NCBI RefSeq assembly: GCF_030269925.1
Contig: NC_085131.1
Location: forward strand, 5,193,501-5,257,500
Length of the DNA: 64,000 nucleotides
Direction of reading: 5' to 3'
From: Bombyx mori
Lineage: Eukaryota > Arthropoda > Insecta > Lepidoptera > Bombycidae
Positions 24,376 to 35,000 of this stretch are shown here, one piece after another (the first letter of the stretch is position 1; each line of letters begins with the position of its first letter). A model generated the notes under the pieces. The model saw nothing but the letters and a program-made list of their open reading frames with translations, did no database searches and was not told the origin of the DNA. Both the position numbers and the translations under genes were made by a program.

Positions 24376-24622
24376 ATACTGGTGGTAGGACCTCTTGTGA
24401 GTCCGCACGGGTAGGTACCACCGCCCCGCCTATTTCTACCGTGAAGCAGTAATGCGTTTCGGTTTGAAGGGTGGGGCAGCCGTTGTGACTATACTGAGAC
24501 CTTAGAACTATATCTCAAGGTGTGTGGTGCATTTACGTTGTAGATGTCTATGGGCTCCAGTAACCACTTAACATCAGGTGGGCTGTGAGCTCGTCCACAC
24601 ATCTAAGCAATAAAAAAAATAG
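24376..24622 (+). mobile_element. Bm1 SINE, 5'-truncated
   Basis: ACTGGTGGTAGGACCTC to ATCTAAGCAATAAAAAAAAT. Close to the apparent consensus. Confidence 0.93.
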
Positions 24623-25710
24623 TGGTCCCTGCACGCACGGTCATAGGCTGCGTCCCTTAACTATGATGAGACGAAGCAGGCATTTAAGAATAATTTTGCT
24701 GCAGGTGAGCTAAGGATGTAGTAGTAGCAGCCAGCGATAGCCCATGCTATGTAATCGTATTCCTTGATGACAAATCGACGACATAGAGGACGGCTGGCAA
24801 GTATAGATGCCATTTAACTCCTTCCACCAGATCACAGAGAAACATACTGTCGAAACGCCCATAATAACATAATATTTTAAATTATAATAAACCAAGCCAC
24901 GTTCCTATCGGATATTAACAATAGTTTCAAATCTCAAGCGAACTTTATGTTTTCATGTTTATTTGCGCAGAGCACTAGTTCTTTTGTTGAGTAAAAAGTA
25001 CTCTTAGCTACTCCTCTCATAACTCAAAATTAAAAGCATTTTTTTTGTTATAATTACCGTAAATACTTAAAAAAGCTGTTAATTTGACAATACAAACAGA
25101 CAAAGACACTCCGATTTTATTTATTTCATATACGCACACTTGTTTTTCTCAACGATACTCAAGGTGTCGTTCTATAATTAAAAGTTCTAATTAAACACTG
25201 ACATTTCGAAGTGGGACATACATACGTTTAATTTTAATCGAACCCAAATATCATCGGGCCAGTCTGGATCGGGCCATCGGGTCGAGAGCGACAGAGACAG
25301 CTTACGTTGTTCACTGTAGAGCGAAAGAGACAGATAAAGGACTGCCCTAGATTAGGAGCTATCAAAGCATTGTTTGTCGCGTCGAATAGAAAGATACGTA
25401 ATCGTTGCATAGGTAATACGATTGAGATTTGTCTTTGAGATGCATTTAATGCTACGTATAATAGTAAAATAACATCATTTAGATTTATTTATGCCTATTT
25501 TGCATTTAAAGATAACTAAAATGGTTAAAAAAAAGTTGATTTAATAGCGAATAGTTGAACTTTCGTGTTTGTAATCTTGTTTAATAATTCAGAGGAAAAG
25601 ATGACGTCACAAACTCATTACCGCATAAAGCGTTTTTAATATTACCCATTTTTTTATATTCAATATTTTTGTATTATTGAGCATTCAAAATTAGAAGCCA
25701 TGGGGGCCCC
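24623..25710. other. Unannotated
   Basis: No supported feature. Confidence 0.4.
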
Positions 25711-26180
25711 ATTTCTGTGGTAGATTCAGCGAAGCACTACTCTTGCTTGGCTAGTGTCAGAAAGTACTCCCGGGTTGCGTCCAGTGAGCTTATTTACCCG
25801 TCCGCGCATATTTGGAATAGCTCATTAGCCAGCGGTGTGTCGCGTTTCGTCCTGCCAGGCTGGTTCATACCCAGCGAGGTATCCCAAACCACAAGCGGCA
25901 TTGTCCAGACGGACTGACGGACCAACGTACCGCGGAGACCGGCGTCATTAGTCACCGATGATTGTGTTGGCGGCAAGTTGGTCGGGCGACCTCGGAGTCG
26001 TGATGTGAGTCTGGCTGTAGTGTTGACCACGGGAACCCCCTCACCCCAATCGGACGTCGAGTGAGAGAATGCAAGGAGAGTCGTTTGGTCGTCTCCTTCC
26101 AACATTAACAGCCCGTCAAATTCTACATACCCCGCACACCCCCTAACGGTCACCTCATAAGATTTTAGGCCCCTGCCCAA
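25711..26180. other. GC-rich patch with possible LINE 3' UTR remnant
   Basis: 25712-25800 resembles, in plus orientation, the Jockey-type 3' UTR at 17335 (GTGGTAGATTCAGCGAAGCA, CTAGTGTCAG, CTCCCGGGTTG). The GC-rich continuation to 26180 holds a 128-codon minus-strand open frame of no recognised family. It could be an old transposon body. Confidence 0.3.
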
Positions 26181-28805
26181 AAAAAAGCTTCTTACCCTAA
26201 CCAGCGATTAGGTAAATAAAAGTAATAAAACGAACAAAAATAGAATGAAAAATCAATTGCATTTAATTCGTGGGTTTAAAAGTTTGCGAGGGTACAAAAG
26301 GCGGCGCAACGCTCGGAGCTCATTGCGTTTGACAGGTTATATAGAGGTTAATTATTTTCTTGAATGTTCCTCCCGGTCCCCACTTCCACTCGAACGCGAA
26401 ACATAAAAATTAAATTCTGAGTGTCGCAATCAGAGCGCCCATTGTTAACTCGAAAACAAGTTACCTTTTTGTCCATTAACGATTAAACACTTTGAAATGA
26501 CTCCTCCAGGTCCGTATAGCTTTGTCGTCCCGAGTTTTAAACTCTTTCCTTTTTATGCTTTGTCCAAACTTTTAATTCAAACTAATTGTTGTAATGAACA
26601 ACACGAAAGGAAGTTTCAAACTTTTTTTTTTTCAGAGAACGCTTATTACGGTATTTGTCCTACGCAACTGCGAAACAAATTCCCACGGATTTATTACTCG
26701 AATGAAATCACAGAATTTGTACACTTTTGAAATGCCACGACAATTTACACAAATGTAATCGATTTGCGAACGTTTTGTTAATTATATTAGCCATCTTCCT
26801 AAGTTATAGAAGCTGCAAACTCGCCTACGTAAGCTGAATCCTTGTAACAAGACAGAGATCCATCGAACAAGGCCGCGTAAAAACCGTGTAAGCGCGTAAC
26901 GGAAAAAGAGAATCGCACACACAGAATCCGTCATAACCTGAAAGACAACTTCGGAACTCTCCCGAAGAATATATTAAAACTTTATCAAAGCTAAAAGTTC
27001 TATTTCCTTTCGGAGTGTCGTGGGAACGGGCCCTCTTGCCGAGTGGCAACTACGGAACCTACTTTCCGCATACGAAACCGAACTCATTTAATTGAATAGA
27101 TATCTATGATCGTCTGATATTTTCTCAGTTCCGTGACTTTGCAGAAGAAAAATACACTTGAAGGCAAGAAAAATAGAAACGATTTGGTATGCTGAGACAA
27201 TATTTGATTTAACGATTGTCGAATCGTGAAACTAATAAAAACCCCCATACATTGCGTATCGTAGACGTAAGTGTACTTGTAACTTCAGGTACGTTGGTCC
27301 GAGTGATGCGATAATGCCGTGACTTGTATGTTGATGATGATATTAATTTATCCCCTAATGGGTAAGGCGAAGGACTTTAGTCCATACAGCCAGGTCTTGT
27401 TCTTGGTAATAATTGGAGAATTTTGGTAGTTTTAAAGGCCAAAGCCATGTCTTGTCTTATGTGGTTTGTATGAGATTTCGCACACCATTTGACAAGGTCT
27501 AGTTTAAAAACAAAAAAAGGGTGCGTGTACTTAGGTACGCGCGTAAGAAGTTATACTTTTTACGTTACGTTATAGGGTTTTTTTTTTTTAAATAATGAAT
27601 AATATATATTTAACGTTAATAATTTAATAATATTTAGTATGGATTATATTAAATAATAATTTTGTCATTTATATTACTAAAAAATGAATGCTAATAACAC
27701 ATTTTTTTACGAGTGTACATGCGCGAAAGTTCAATTAGCGATTTAGTGGGCAACTTCATTATGTTAATTTTGTGTCACGGTGCGCGCGCATCGTAAAATT
27801 TCACCCTCATCAATTTTTCATAACGCGCCTAAAGAAGTATAACTTCAAAAAGTAGGTACCTTTCAATCAATTTCTGTAACCACACTCCTCTTTTCTGCTA
27901 CATTCTACCTAAAACAGGAAACGAGTCTCTGAACACGTGAAAATTTTAATTAAACATTTATAATGTTATAATTGATGATCTTCTGAGTAATTAACTATTT
28001 TCGGTGGCATAAAATTCTTCGTGGCATTTTAAAATTTTTAAATACGATTAGTCGAACACGTTAAAAATCCTGGAGCACGTAAATTTTGCGATCTTTTCCC
28101 GTCAGCGGCGCTTTATAAATATGCATGACTCCACCGCAAAAACTTTGGTTTCATCTTTTAATTCACGTTGTAAAGCAAACTGTATCAGTGGATTAATTAC
28201 TTCGATTTTAACTGACGATATAAATTCTCGCAATGCGTTTTATGACTGATTTGGTCATAAATATGTTTTTATGTCTTTATCTGTGTACTGCGTTGCGTTG
28301 CCGTTAAAATATAATTTTTACATTTTGTTTTGAAGTTTGTAATTTATTTTTGGTGGTTTGTTTGTAGTATTAGTGTGTATATTACGAATTTTATAGTTGC
28401 GGAGACCCGTCCACGCTTCGCTGTGAACGTATCTAGAGATTCCCAACAAAATTCAAATGTTGATGATTAACAAACATCTTAGTTGTCCAAATGAATGACC
28501 AAGAAAAGTATAAAGAATCCGAAACGTCGAAAATAAGATGTGATATTACAAAACCTAAGATTAAATCGTAAAAGCAGTGCTAATTATTATAATATACATA
28601 TTTATTGGGACAAGCGCTATCTATTGTTAGTTAGTAAAATTAATAAAGGGGTATAGAAGATTCGAAAAATATTTTTAGAATTTTCTATTTACTGCACCGA
28701 AGCATGGATTCTAATTTCATATTTAGAGCATTATTATAGTTCTATCGTAATTGTTACTTAAGAACTTTTTATACAACTAATTTATTAATATGAGCAATTC
28801 GTTAG
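26181..28805. other. Long AT-rich stretch
   Basis: No gene or familiar repeat found. ORFs of 60-77 codons are consistent with chance. Confidence 0.4.
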
Positions 28806-28935
28806 CATCAGTCTATAGCCGTCCTTTGCTGGATATAAGACTCTAACTGCACTGAGTATGATCCGAGGCTTCTCTCATCCAGCTCTTGCCAGCCACCCTG
28901 CACAGATCGTCACTCCACTGAGCCTAAGGGCGTCC
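28806..28935 (-). mobile_element. RTE-type LINE fragment, degenerate
   Basis: CATCCAGCTCTTGCCAGCC and CCTGCACAGATCGTCACTCC match the fragment at 44890-45025 and are the reverse complement of an RTE-like C-terminal region. A 121-codon plus-strand frame beginning at 28946 just beyond has no recognised similarity. Confidence 0.5.
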
Positions 28936-29734
28936 TGCAATATGTTTGCCAATGAACAATTGGCTGTGTTTGATGATTACTAAGCATATTAAAAACACAA
29001 AAGACATCTCTTTTCAGGTTTCACCACGTTTTGTAGTTTCCCAAAAAAAGTATGAGAGGTTTACGACAAAGGAAAGATCTTCCATCGAGCGAGTGATATT
29101 GCACGGTAGACCGACGCGGCGACGGTCCGAATGTTGTGGTTCGGAACTTGTGCATATGCAAGCTTATCTTGAAAATGTCATAATCGAGATTCAGGCATCC
29201 ATCAAATATCTTGTGTTACATGATGGCTACCCGCCACAAAAGATGCAAAACTTAAGAAATTTCAAGAATAGAATTCAGCACTCCGATTTGACTACACTAC
29301 GTATTACGTAGTAAATTGACGCTCAAACTCCTGATTTAATTCTATAGCAAGAGAATAAGTCTTTGTCACTACCTAATCATACACTCGGCTGCCTCTGAAA
29401 AGACGAAACGCTACAAGAAAACTAACTTCGGCCTCCGGGCCACCGTTTAATTACGGTGAACAACAAACTGTTTTCTTTCAAATAAAAATAGCCCTGCTCC
29501 AGTTGTTTTAGTTTTAGTCAAATGTAGACTAAAACATTTGATGTAGTTATTTTAATACTTATTAGCAGACGATTTTGCAACTCACATGGTGTGATCTGGA
29601 GCCTTTAGGTTATATAGAGCCAATACCACAATCCATCTTGAGGCATGATGGTGAAAGTCTCGTCAGTATTACGCCGGTAGCCACCGACGCTATTACACGC
29701 TATCAGTAATCAAGAAAATATTATTTAGGATAAA
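28936..29734. other. Spacer before the gypsy element
   Basis: AT-rich. Contains a 121-codon open frame (28946-29311, plus) without recognised motifs. Ends at the ATAC target duplication (29735-29738). Confidence 0.35.
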
Positions 29735-29738
29735 ATAC

Positions 29739-29992
29739 TATTATCGACCAGAAGTGAGGAAGTTAAAAAAAACAGAGAGAAATTACATAGAACTAGAACA
29801 CAATATATTTTAGTAGGTAAATAGCGAAAACTAACAAAATGGCTTTAATCTACTGTTAACAAAACTTAAAATTACACAAGTCTCGACAAGAACCGCCACG
29901 CACGAACGCCACGCACAAAAATAAGGGGCGAAGGGCACCGAAGGCTCGCTTTTATAGTGTTTCCGGTCGGGGGTTGCCTGGACTCGGTAATA
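29739..29992 (-). repeat. 3' LTR of the gypsy element (254 bp)
   Basis: Identical by eye to 36232-36485. In element sense it starts TATTACCGAG and ends GGTCGATAATA, with a TATAAAA promoter box (TTTTATA at 29950-29956 on the plus strand) and an ATTAAA that may serve in polyadenylation. Confidence 0.93.
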
Positions 29993-30029
29993 CGGCCGTT
30001 CCTGATGGCGAGGCGTCCTCGACCGCCTC
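29993..30029 (-). promoter_or_regulatory. 3'-terminal hairpin and CAGGAACGGCCG adjacent to the LTR
   Basis: In element sense GAGGCG-GTCGAGGA-CGCCTC (30029 to 30010) can form a 6-bp stem with an 8-nt loop. Seventeen bases later, ending CAGGAACGGCCG, comes the LTR. No classical purine-only tract is present where the plus-strand primer is expected. The element at 55976 has a matching arrangement with a different stem, so this may be the functional plus-strand primer region. Confidence 0.55.
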
Positions 30030-30426
30030 ATCTCTCAATAGAGGAAGGCCTCTTCCAGCTACGTCAGAAGTCGCATCAATAAGTTCACCCTCTGTAACAC
30101 AGAAAAACTTGCAGTCAGGCCTTAATGATCTAGCATTTTTAAGAATTTAGAATCCGCACTACAGACGCAAGCGTGCACTCTTACATCGGCAGAGAGGACG
30201 AGCCAAAGATAAGTTTTGAAGTGGGTATCGCACAACTGTCCCAAACTGCGCAATTTGTGACATCTGTACGACACTTATAATGTGTTAGCCTGCATATGAG
30301 ACATCTAACACAGTAGCGAGCTGTTATCGGCAATATTCACCGATACAGATAATGAACATAACCGACACAACACTGCTACACAGTAGGGACGCAAGATCGG
30401 CCGAATCCGCATCTACCATACTGCTC

Positions 30427-30552
30427 TAAAAATGGACGGGAAGTAAAGCACCGAAGTGCCCACCTCAACCTCAAAAATGGGAAGTAAAGCAACAAAGTGC
30501 CCACCTCAACCTTAAAAATGGGAAGTAAAGCAACAAAGTGCCCACCTCGACC
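30427..30552. repeat. Three tandem copies of a 41-44 bp unit
   Basis: Units start at 30427 (44 bp), 30471 (41 bp) and 30512 (41 bp). Each contains GGGAAGTAAAGCA and AAGTGCCCACCTC. They overlap the 3' end of the integrase frame, whose stop codon (30512-30514) falls at the first base of the third unit. Confidence 0.85.
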
Positions 30553-31555
30553 TTAACATACCAGTTTCAAAGAAAGCGCTGCATGTCTCCGGGGTCCACT
30601 CGCCGCGCCACAACACCATACATTGGGCGGCCGCTTGTGTCTTTTTGCCGTAGGAACCGGCGAGAAGCTCCAGCTCGTAACGGTGATGTGGAAGCGTGCG
30701 CAAGACCTTGTAAGGGCCGCGCATCCCGGAGTCGAGTTTGCCCGTTGACTGTGTTGCCTTGTTGACGAACACGAAGTCACCCACAGCAAACGTTGTGGGC
30801 TGGCGCCGACGTTCGTTGACCTGTTCGTCTTGTCGCCGTTGATTGTCCAATAGTAATTCGGATGCTTTCTGTCGACTGAGGGTTAGTAAAGCTTCACGGT
30901 TAGAATTGGCGTCTAACGCAACATCGCGCACCAGATCTCTAATGACTGGAGTAGCTGCCTCTATACCAATAAGGAGCTGAAGTGGTGAAGCCTGCGTGGT
31001 CGTCTGCTTCGTGATGTTTAAAGTAAGCTGTGCTTTCCACAGCACATCAGACCATTGGGAGCCTTTGCTACCAACTTCGACTCGTAGTAAATTAAGAACG
31101 GTTCTGCAGTAGCGTTCGGCTTGGCCGTTCTCGCGATGCATTCCCGGAGTTATGAAATGTATAGAAGAGCCTAGTTCACTAATACAGTTTTTAAATGTAG
31201 CACTTTCGAACATTCTACCGCGATCACAAACAATCGTTTCTGGCGTGCCAAATAGTGACACGACGTTTAAAAATACTCGCTTCAACTCTTCACAATCTTG
31301 TCTATACATTGCATATAGCAAACAATATTTAGAGAAAGCGTCTACAACAATTAGTATATATTTGTAGCCATTAGATACAGGTAGCGGTCCTAGTATATCA
31401 GTATGAATAATTGAGAAAGGATTTTCGGGTTTAGTCCAAGATTCAATTGGTTGAGAAGGGCCTGCAGGTACCTTTTTGTGCGATAAACAGATAAGACAAT
31501 GACCAATGTATTTTCTGACAAATTGGCGTAAACCCGGAAACCAGAAATTTCGCAA
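30512..31555 (-). CDS. pol: Integrase (pol C-terminal part), N-terminal region broken
   Basis: Encodes the integrase that would insert the element's cDNA into the genome. The DD35E catalytic triad is intact: D53 (HTDILGP), D111 (VCDRGRMF) and E147 (NGQAERY), with exactly 35 residues between the last two. The C-terminal domain carries GMRGPYKVL, a GPY/F-like module. The listed start is a TTG, not a true initiator; upstream codons continue the frame for a few residues. The zinc-binding region keeps C20 and C23 (CLIC) but lacks the His pair in this frame: one His ends the preceding frame (LLRLFH, stop at 31563) and the second appears deleted. The open frame ends inside a tandem repeat, so the natural C-terminus may differ. 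Confidence 0.88.
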   Translation of the reverse strand: MRNFWFPGLRQFVRKYIGHCLICLSHKKVPAGPSQPIESWTKPENPFSIIHTDILGPLPVSNGYKYILIVVDAFSKYCLLYAMYRQDCEELKRVFLNVVSLFGTPETIVCDRGRMFESATFKNCISELGSSIHFITPGMHRENGQAERYCRTVLNLLRVEVGSKGSQWSDVLWKAQLTLNITKQTTTQASPLQLLIGIEAATPVIRDLVRDVALDANSNREALLTLSRQKASELLLDNQRRQDEQVNERRRQPTTFAVGDFVFVNKATQSTGKLDSGMRGPYKVLRTLPHHRYELELLAGSYGKKTQAAAQCMVLWRGEWTPETCSAFFETGMLRSRWALCCFTSHF

Positions 31556-31562
31556 TATTAAA

Positions 31563-33701
31563 TCAGTGGAATAATCTTAACAAGCTGAGTCTATGTCCTT
31601 TAGGTATGAAGCATAGTAGACGCGAATCGGCCCCAGTTGAAGAGTATTTATAATACAGCAGGTTATTCTTAATTTCATATCTACAAGGATCGAGTAACCC
31701 ATCTCTTAACTTACTCATTAAATCTTGTGTCTCCTCGTCAGCAGTTTGAGCGATCTTCGCCCAATTATTATGATCGCGAATATGCGACACCACGACAGGA
31801 GGATGGCGGCTTAAGAAGTCTGCGTGTTGCATAAGAACACCTTTCCTATACTCAATTGTAAATTGAAAATCTTGTAGGTACACCCACCAGCGTGCGACCC
31901 GAGGTACCAGGTCCTTTTTTTTTTCAGTGAGCTTCAGCGAGTTGCAATCAGTGACAATTTTAAAGTTAACACCAATTAAGTAATGCCGAAAATGTTGCAG
32001 TGCTCGAACTACCGCTAAAGTCTCCAATTCGTAACTGTGATACCTCGTTTCAGCGCCCCGAGTGGATCTACTAAAGTAACCAACCACCCTCTTCCTTTTG
32101 CCAGCATGCTCCTGTAGCAGAATCGCACCGAGTCCCACAGCGCTGGCGTCGGTGTGCAGTTCCGTGGGTAACTCTGGATCAAAAATCGCTAAAACTGGTT
32201 CGGTAGTTAAACACTGCAAAATGTACTCGCGAGATGCTTCCTGCTCAGCACCCCACTCAAACGGTATACCTTTCCTGAGAAGTTTAGCAATACATGCAGT
32301 TTTGGAGGAATATCCAGCGATGTAACGCCGAAAATACCCTGCCAATCCTAAAAACTGACGGACCTCTCTCACGCTGGTTGGTCTTGGAGATTTAACAAGA
32401 GCCTCAACTTTACCTGGGCTCGGTCGTACCTGACCCTGTCCAACTAGTCTACCAAGATATTCGACTTCGGTAGTTAAAAAGGTGCACTTCTTTAGATTCA
32501 CTGAAAAGCCTGCAGAGGCTAGCGTCTGTAAGACTTCTCGCAAGTTATTAAGCCCTTCAGCTACCGTATTCGACAGGATTAAAACGTCATCAACATACGT
32601 TATGACTTTACCAGCGTCGATAAGAGGCTTTAGCGTCTTTGATATAACCCTTTGATATACAACGGGAGCATTGGCGAGTCCGTAGGGCATTTTCAGGTAC
32701 TCAAAGTGCCCGTCAGGTGTAACAAAGGCTGTTTTACTGATGGAAGCATCATCTTTTAAAGGCAATTGGTGAAATCCTGTGGCCATGTCGAGACTAGTGA
32801 AAAATATGTATTTACCAAGTTTGTCGATGTGGTCGTCTATTCGCGGCAGAGGAAATCTCTCTTTAACGGTTATAGAATTGAGCGCGCGATAATCGACACA
32901 CATTCTATCACTGCCATCCTTTTTCTTAACTAGAATAATAGGGCTAGCATATTCCGATTGGGACTCACGTATGATGCCCTTTGCAAGCAAATCATTAATA
33001 ATATTACGAACCCTATTTTTTTCGTCTATGGAAAGCCTATACGGTCGTTGATTTACAGGAACATCGGATTTTAACTTAATCTCCATGCAACCCGTATTTA
33101 TTGTGGTTGTTGCCGTTCCATTAATAAAGGAATCCTTAAATTCGGCTATCAAATCTAGCAAAAGCTTTTTCTCTTCGCCTAATAAAGTTGTTTTAACGTC
33201 TCGTGCCTCCACAGTAGATACGTGTTCCACTTGTGACATGTCTGATCTAGTTAATCGTTGTTCACCGTTTGCTCTTATATAGGTAACCCCTTTGCGGTTT
33301 AAGACGTCTGTACCAATTAAGATAGGGGCACTAATGCATTCAGTCGGGACTACATATAAGTCTACTGCTAACGAGACTTCAGGCAGCTCGACTACAGTTG
33401 TAACAAAGGAAGTAGATTGAATCTCCTGACTACCTATACCTCGCATTACTCGATAACACGGTTTTCTATTCAAATTGAAGTGTTTAAGAACCGATTCTGA
33501 AATCAAAGAAATATCGGAACCACTATCTATCATAATGTCAACTGGTACTTTCTGCACTACCGCCTGCATCACGTTTGCACGTCCGGCTTCGAGTCTGAGC
33601 AAAAATTTACTTCGGTAACGCTGCGCCCATTGAAAGCGTCGGACCGCTGCTTTTGAAAACAGTTGTCCACGGTGTGTCCCAAACGCTTGCAAAAAGAGCA
33701 T
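31563..33701 (-). CDS. pol: Pol: protease, reverse transcriptase, RNase H
   Basis: 712 codons. An aspartic protease motif DSG at residues 59-61 (VDIMIDSGSDISLIS). RT fingers and palm from about 200 to 400 with D305 (FTSLDMATGFHQL) and the YVDD box at 369-372. Connection region with FLGLAGYFRRYI near 450-461. RNase H from about 510 with D518 (LHTDAS), E558/E560 (SYELETL) and D585 (VTDCNSL). The frame overlaps gag and is reached by a -1 shift at AAATTTT (33602-33608, opposite strand). It is the second, intact copy of PR-RT; the first is truncated at 34032. The catalytic residues look intact, but the frame stops before integrase, and the duplicated segment upstream prevents gag-pol readthrough into it. 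Confidence 0.92.
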   Translation of the reverse strand: MLFLQAFGTHRGQLFSKAAVRRFQWAQRYRSKFLLRLEAGRANVMQAVVQKVPVDIMIDSGSDISLISESVLKHFNLNRKPCYRVMRGIGSQEIQSTSFVTTVVELPEVSLAVDLYVVPTECISAPILIGTDVLNRKGVTYIRANGEQRLTRSDMSQVEHVSTVEARDVKTTLLGEEKKLLLDLIAEFKDSFINGTATTTINTGCMEIKLKSDVPVNQRPYRLSIDEKNRVRNIINDLLAKGIIRESQSEYASPIILVKKKDGSDRMCVDYRALNSITVKERFPLPRIDDHIDKLGKYIFFTSLDMATGFHQLPLKDDASISKTAFVTPDGHFEYLKMPYGLANAPVVYQRVISKTLKPLIDAGKVITYVDDVLILSNTVAEGLNNLREVLQTLASAGFSVNLKKCTFLTTEVEYLGRLVGQGQVRPSPGKVEALVKSPRPTSVREVRQFLGLAGYFRRYIAGYSSKTACIAKLLRKGIPFEWGAEQEASREYILQCLTTEPVLAIFDPELPTELHTDASAVGLGAILLQEHAGKRKRVVGYFSRSTRGAETRYHSYELETLAVVRALQHFRHYLIGVNFKIVTDCNSLKLTEKKKDLVPRVARWWVYLQDFQFTIEYRKGVLMQHADFLSRHPPVVVSHIRDHNNWAKIAQTADEETQDLMSKLRDGLLDPCRYEIKNNLLYYKYSSTGADSRLLCFIPKGHRLSLLRLFH

Positions 33702-34117
33702 TGTCTTACAGGCCTGTTATCGCTCGCGGCGGAAGATACAGGCTTAGAACTAGCAAAGTTTGATTTTATTCTATGTTGCTGTGCCGGTCTATCAAAAGCT
33801 CTGCGACTACATTGATACGTAAAGTGCCCGGTGCCACGACAAATGCGGCATCTGTTGTTCGTATGACTGTTAACGTTCCTATTGAAGCCGTGGTTTGACG
33901 GCTGACATGTGCCTACATTTTTAACGGAACGAACAGCATTGTTGGAGTTGGCATTAGTTTTGGGTTTAACAAACGCGGACAAAAACTCGACTAATTGTTT
34001 TGACGATGGCTTGGAGTTGACCGTTGCAGCTTTAATGAGGGGATCGGTAATGCCCCGTGCAATAATGGCAACTTTCAACTCTTCTGACAATCCCGTGACG
34101 ACATATGTATTTACCAA
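33569..34117 (-). pseudogene. gag: Duplicated gag C-terminal fragment
   Basis: From VVTGLSEEL to the gag stop, identical to residues about 267-442 of the full gag. The first few codons (MVNTY) come from RT sequence read in another frame at the duplication junction, so the apparent start is artificial. Both zinc knuckles (CRICRGTGHFTYQC and CSFCKRLGHTVDNC) and the second copy of the frameshift heptamer (33602-33608) are present. Lying between a truncated and a complete pol, it cannot be reached in its own frame by ribosomes that shifted at the first site. Confidence 0.88.
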
Positions 34118-35000
34118 GTTTGTCGATGTGGTCGTCTATTCGCGGCAGAGGAAATCTCTCTTTAACGGTTATAGAATTGAGCGCGCGATAATCGACACAC
34201 ATTCTATCACTGCCATCCTTTTTCTTAACTAGAATAATAGGGCTAGCATATTCCGATTGGGACTCACGTATGATGCCCTTTGCAAGCAAATCATTAATAA
34301 TATTACGAACCCTATTTTTTTCGTCTATGGAAAGCCTATACGGTCGTTGATTTACAGGAACATCGGATTTTAACTTAATCTCCATGCAACCCGTATTTAT
34401 TGTGGTTGTTGCCGTTCCATTAATAAAGGAATCCTTAAATTCGGCTATCAAATCTAGCAAAAGCTTTTTCTCTTCGCCTAATAAAGTTGTTTTAACGTCT
34501 CGTGCCTCCACAGTAGATACGTGTTCCACTTGTGACATGTCTGATCTAGTTAATCGTTGTTCACCGTTTGCTCTTATATAGGTAACCCCTTTGCGGTTTA
34601 AGACGTCTGTACCAATTAAGATAGGGGCACTAATGCATTCAGTCGGGACTACATATAAGTCTACTGCTAACGAGACTTCAGGCAGCTCGACTACAGTTGT
34701 AACAAAGGAAGTAGATTGAATCTCCTGACTACCTATACCTCGCATTACTCGATAACACGGTTTTCTATTCAAATTGAAGTGTTTAAGAACCGATTCTGAA
34801 ATCAAAGAAATATCGGAACCACTATCTATCATAATGTCAACTGGTACTTTCTGCACTACCGCCTGCATCACGTTTGCACGTCCGGCTTCGAGTCTGAGCA
34901 AAAATTTACTTCGGTAACGCTGCGCCCATTGAAAGCGTCGGACCGCTGCTTTTGAAAACAGTTGTCCACGGTGTGTCCCAAACGCTTGCAAAAAGAGCAT
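34032..35000 (-). pseudogene. pol: Truncated first copy of pol (PR and start of RT)
   Basis: Identical to the first ~299 residues of the pol frame at 33701: protease with DSGSD and the RT N-terminal region up to HIDKLGKYI. After the junction at about 34103 it enters duplicated gag sequence out of frame and stops 24 codons later at 34032. No YVDD box, RNase H or integrase. This is the frame that a -1 shift at 34901-34907 from the full gag would feed, so the element as assembled cannot make a full Gag-Pol. Confidence 0.9.

Noticed and set aside
28946..29311. 121-codon frame as a gene or transposase
   Set aside because: No motif recognised and located beside a degenerate LINE piece. Evidence insufficient.
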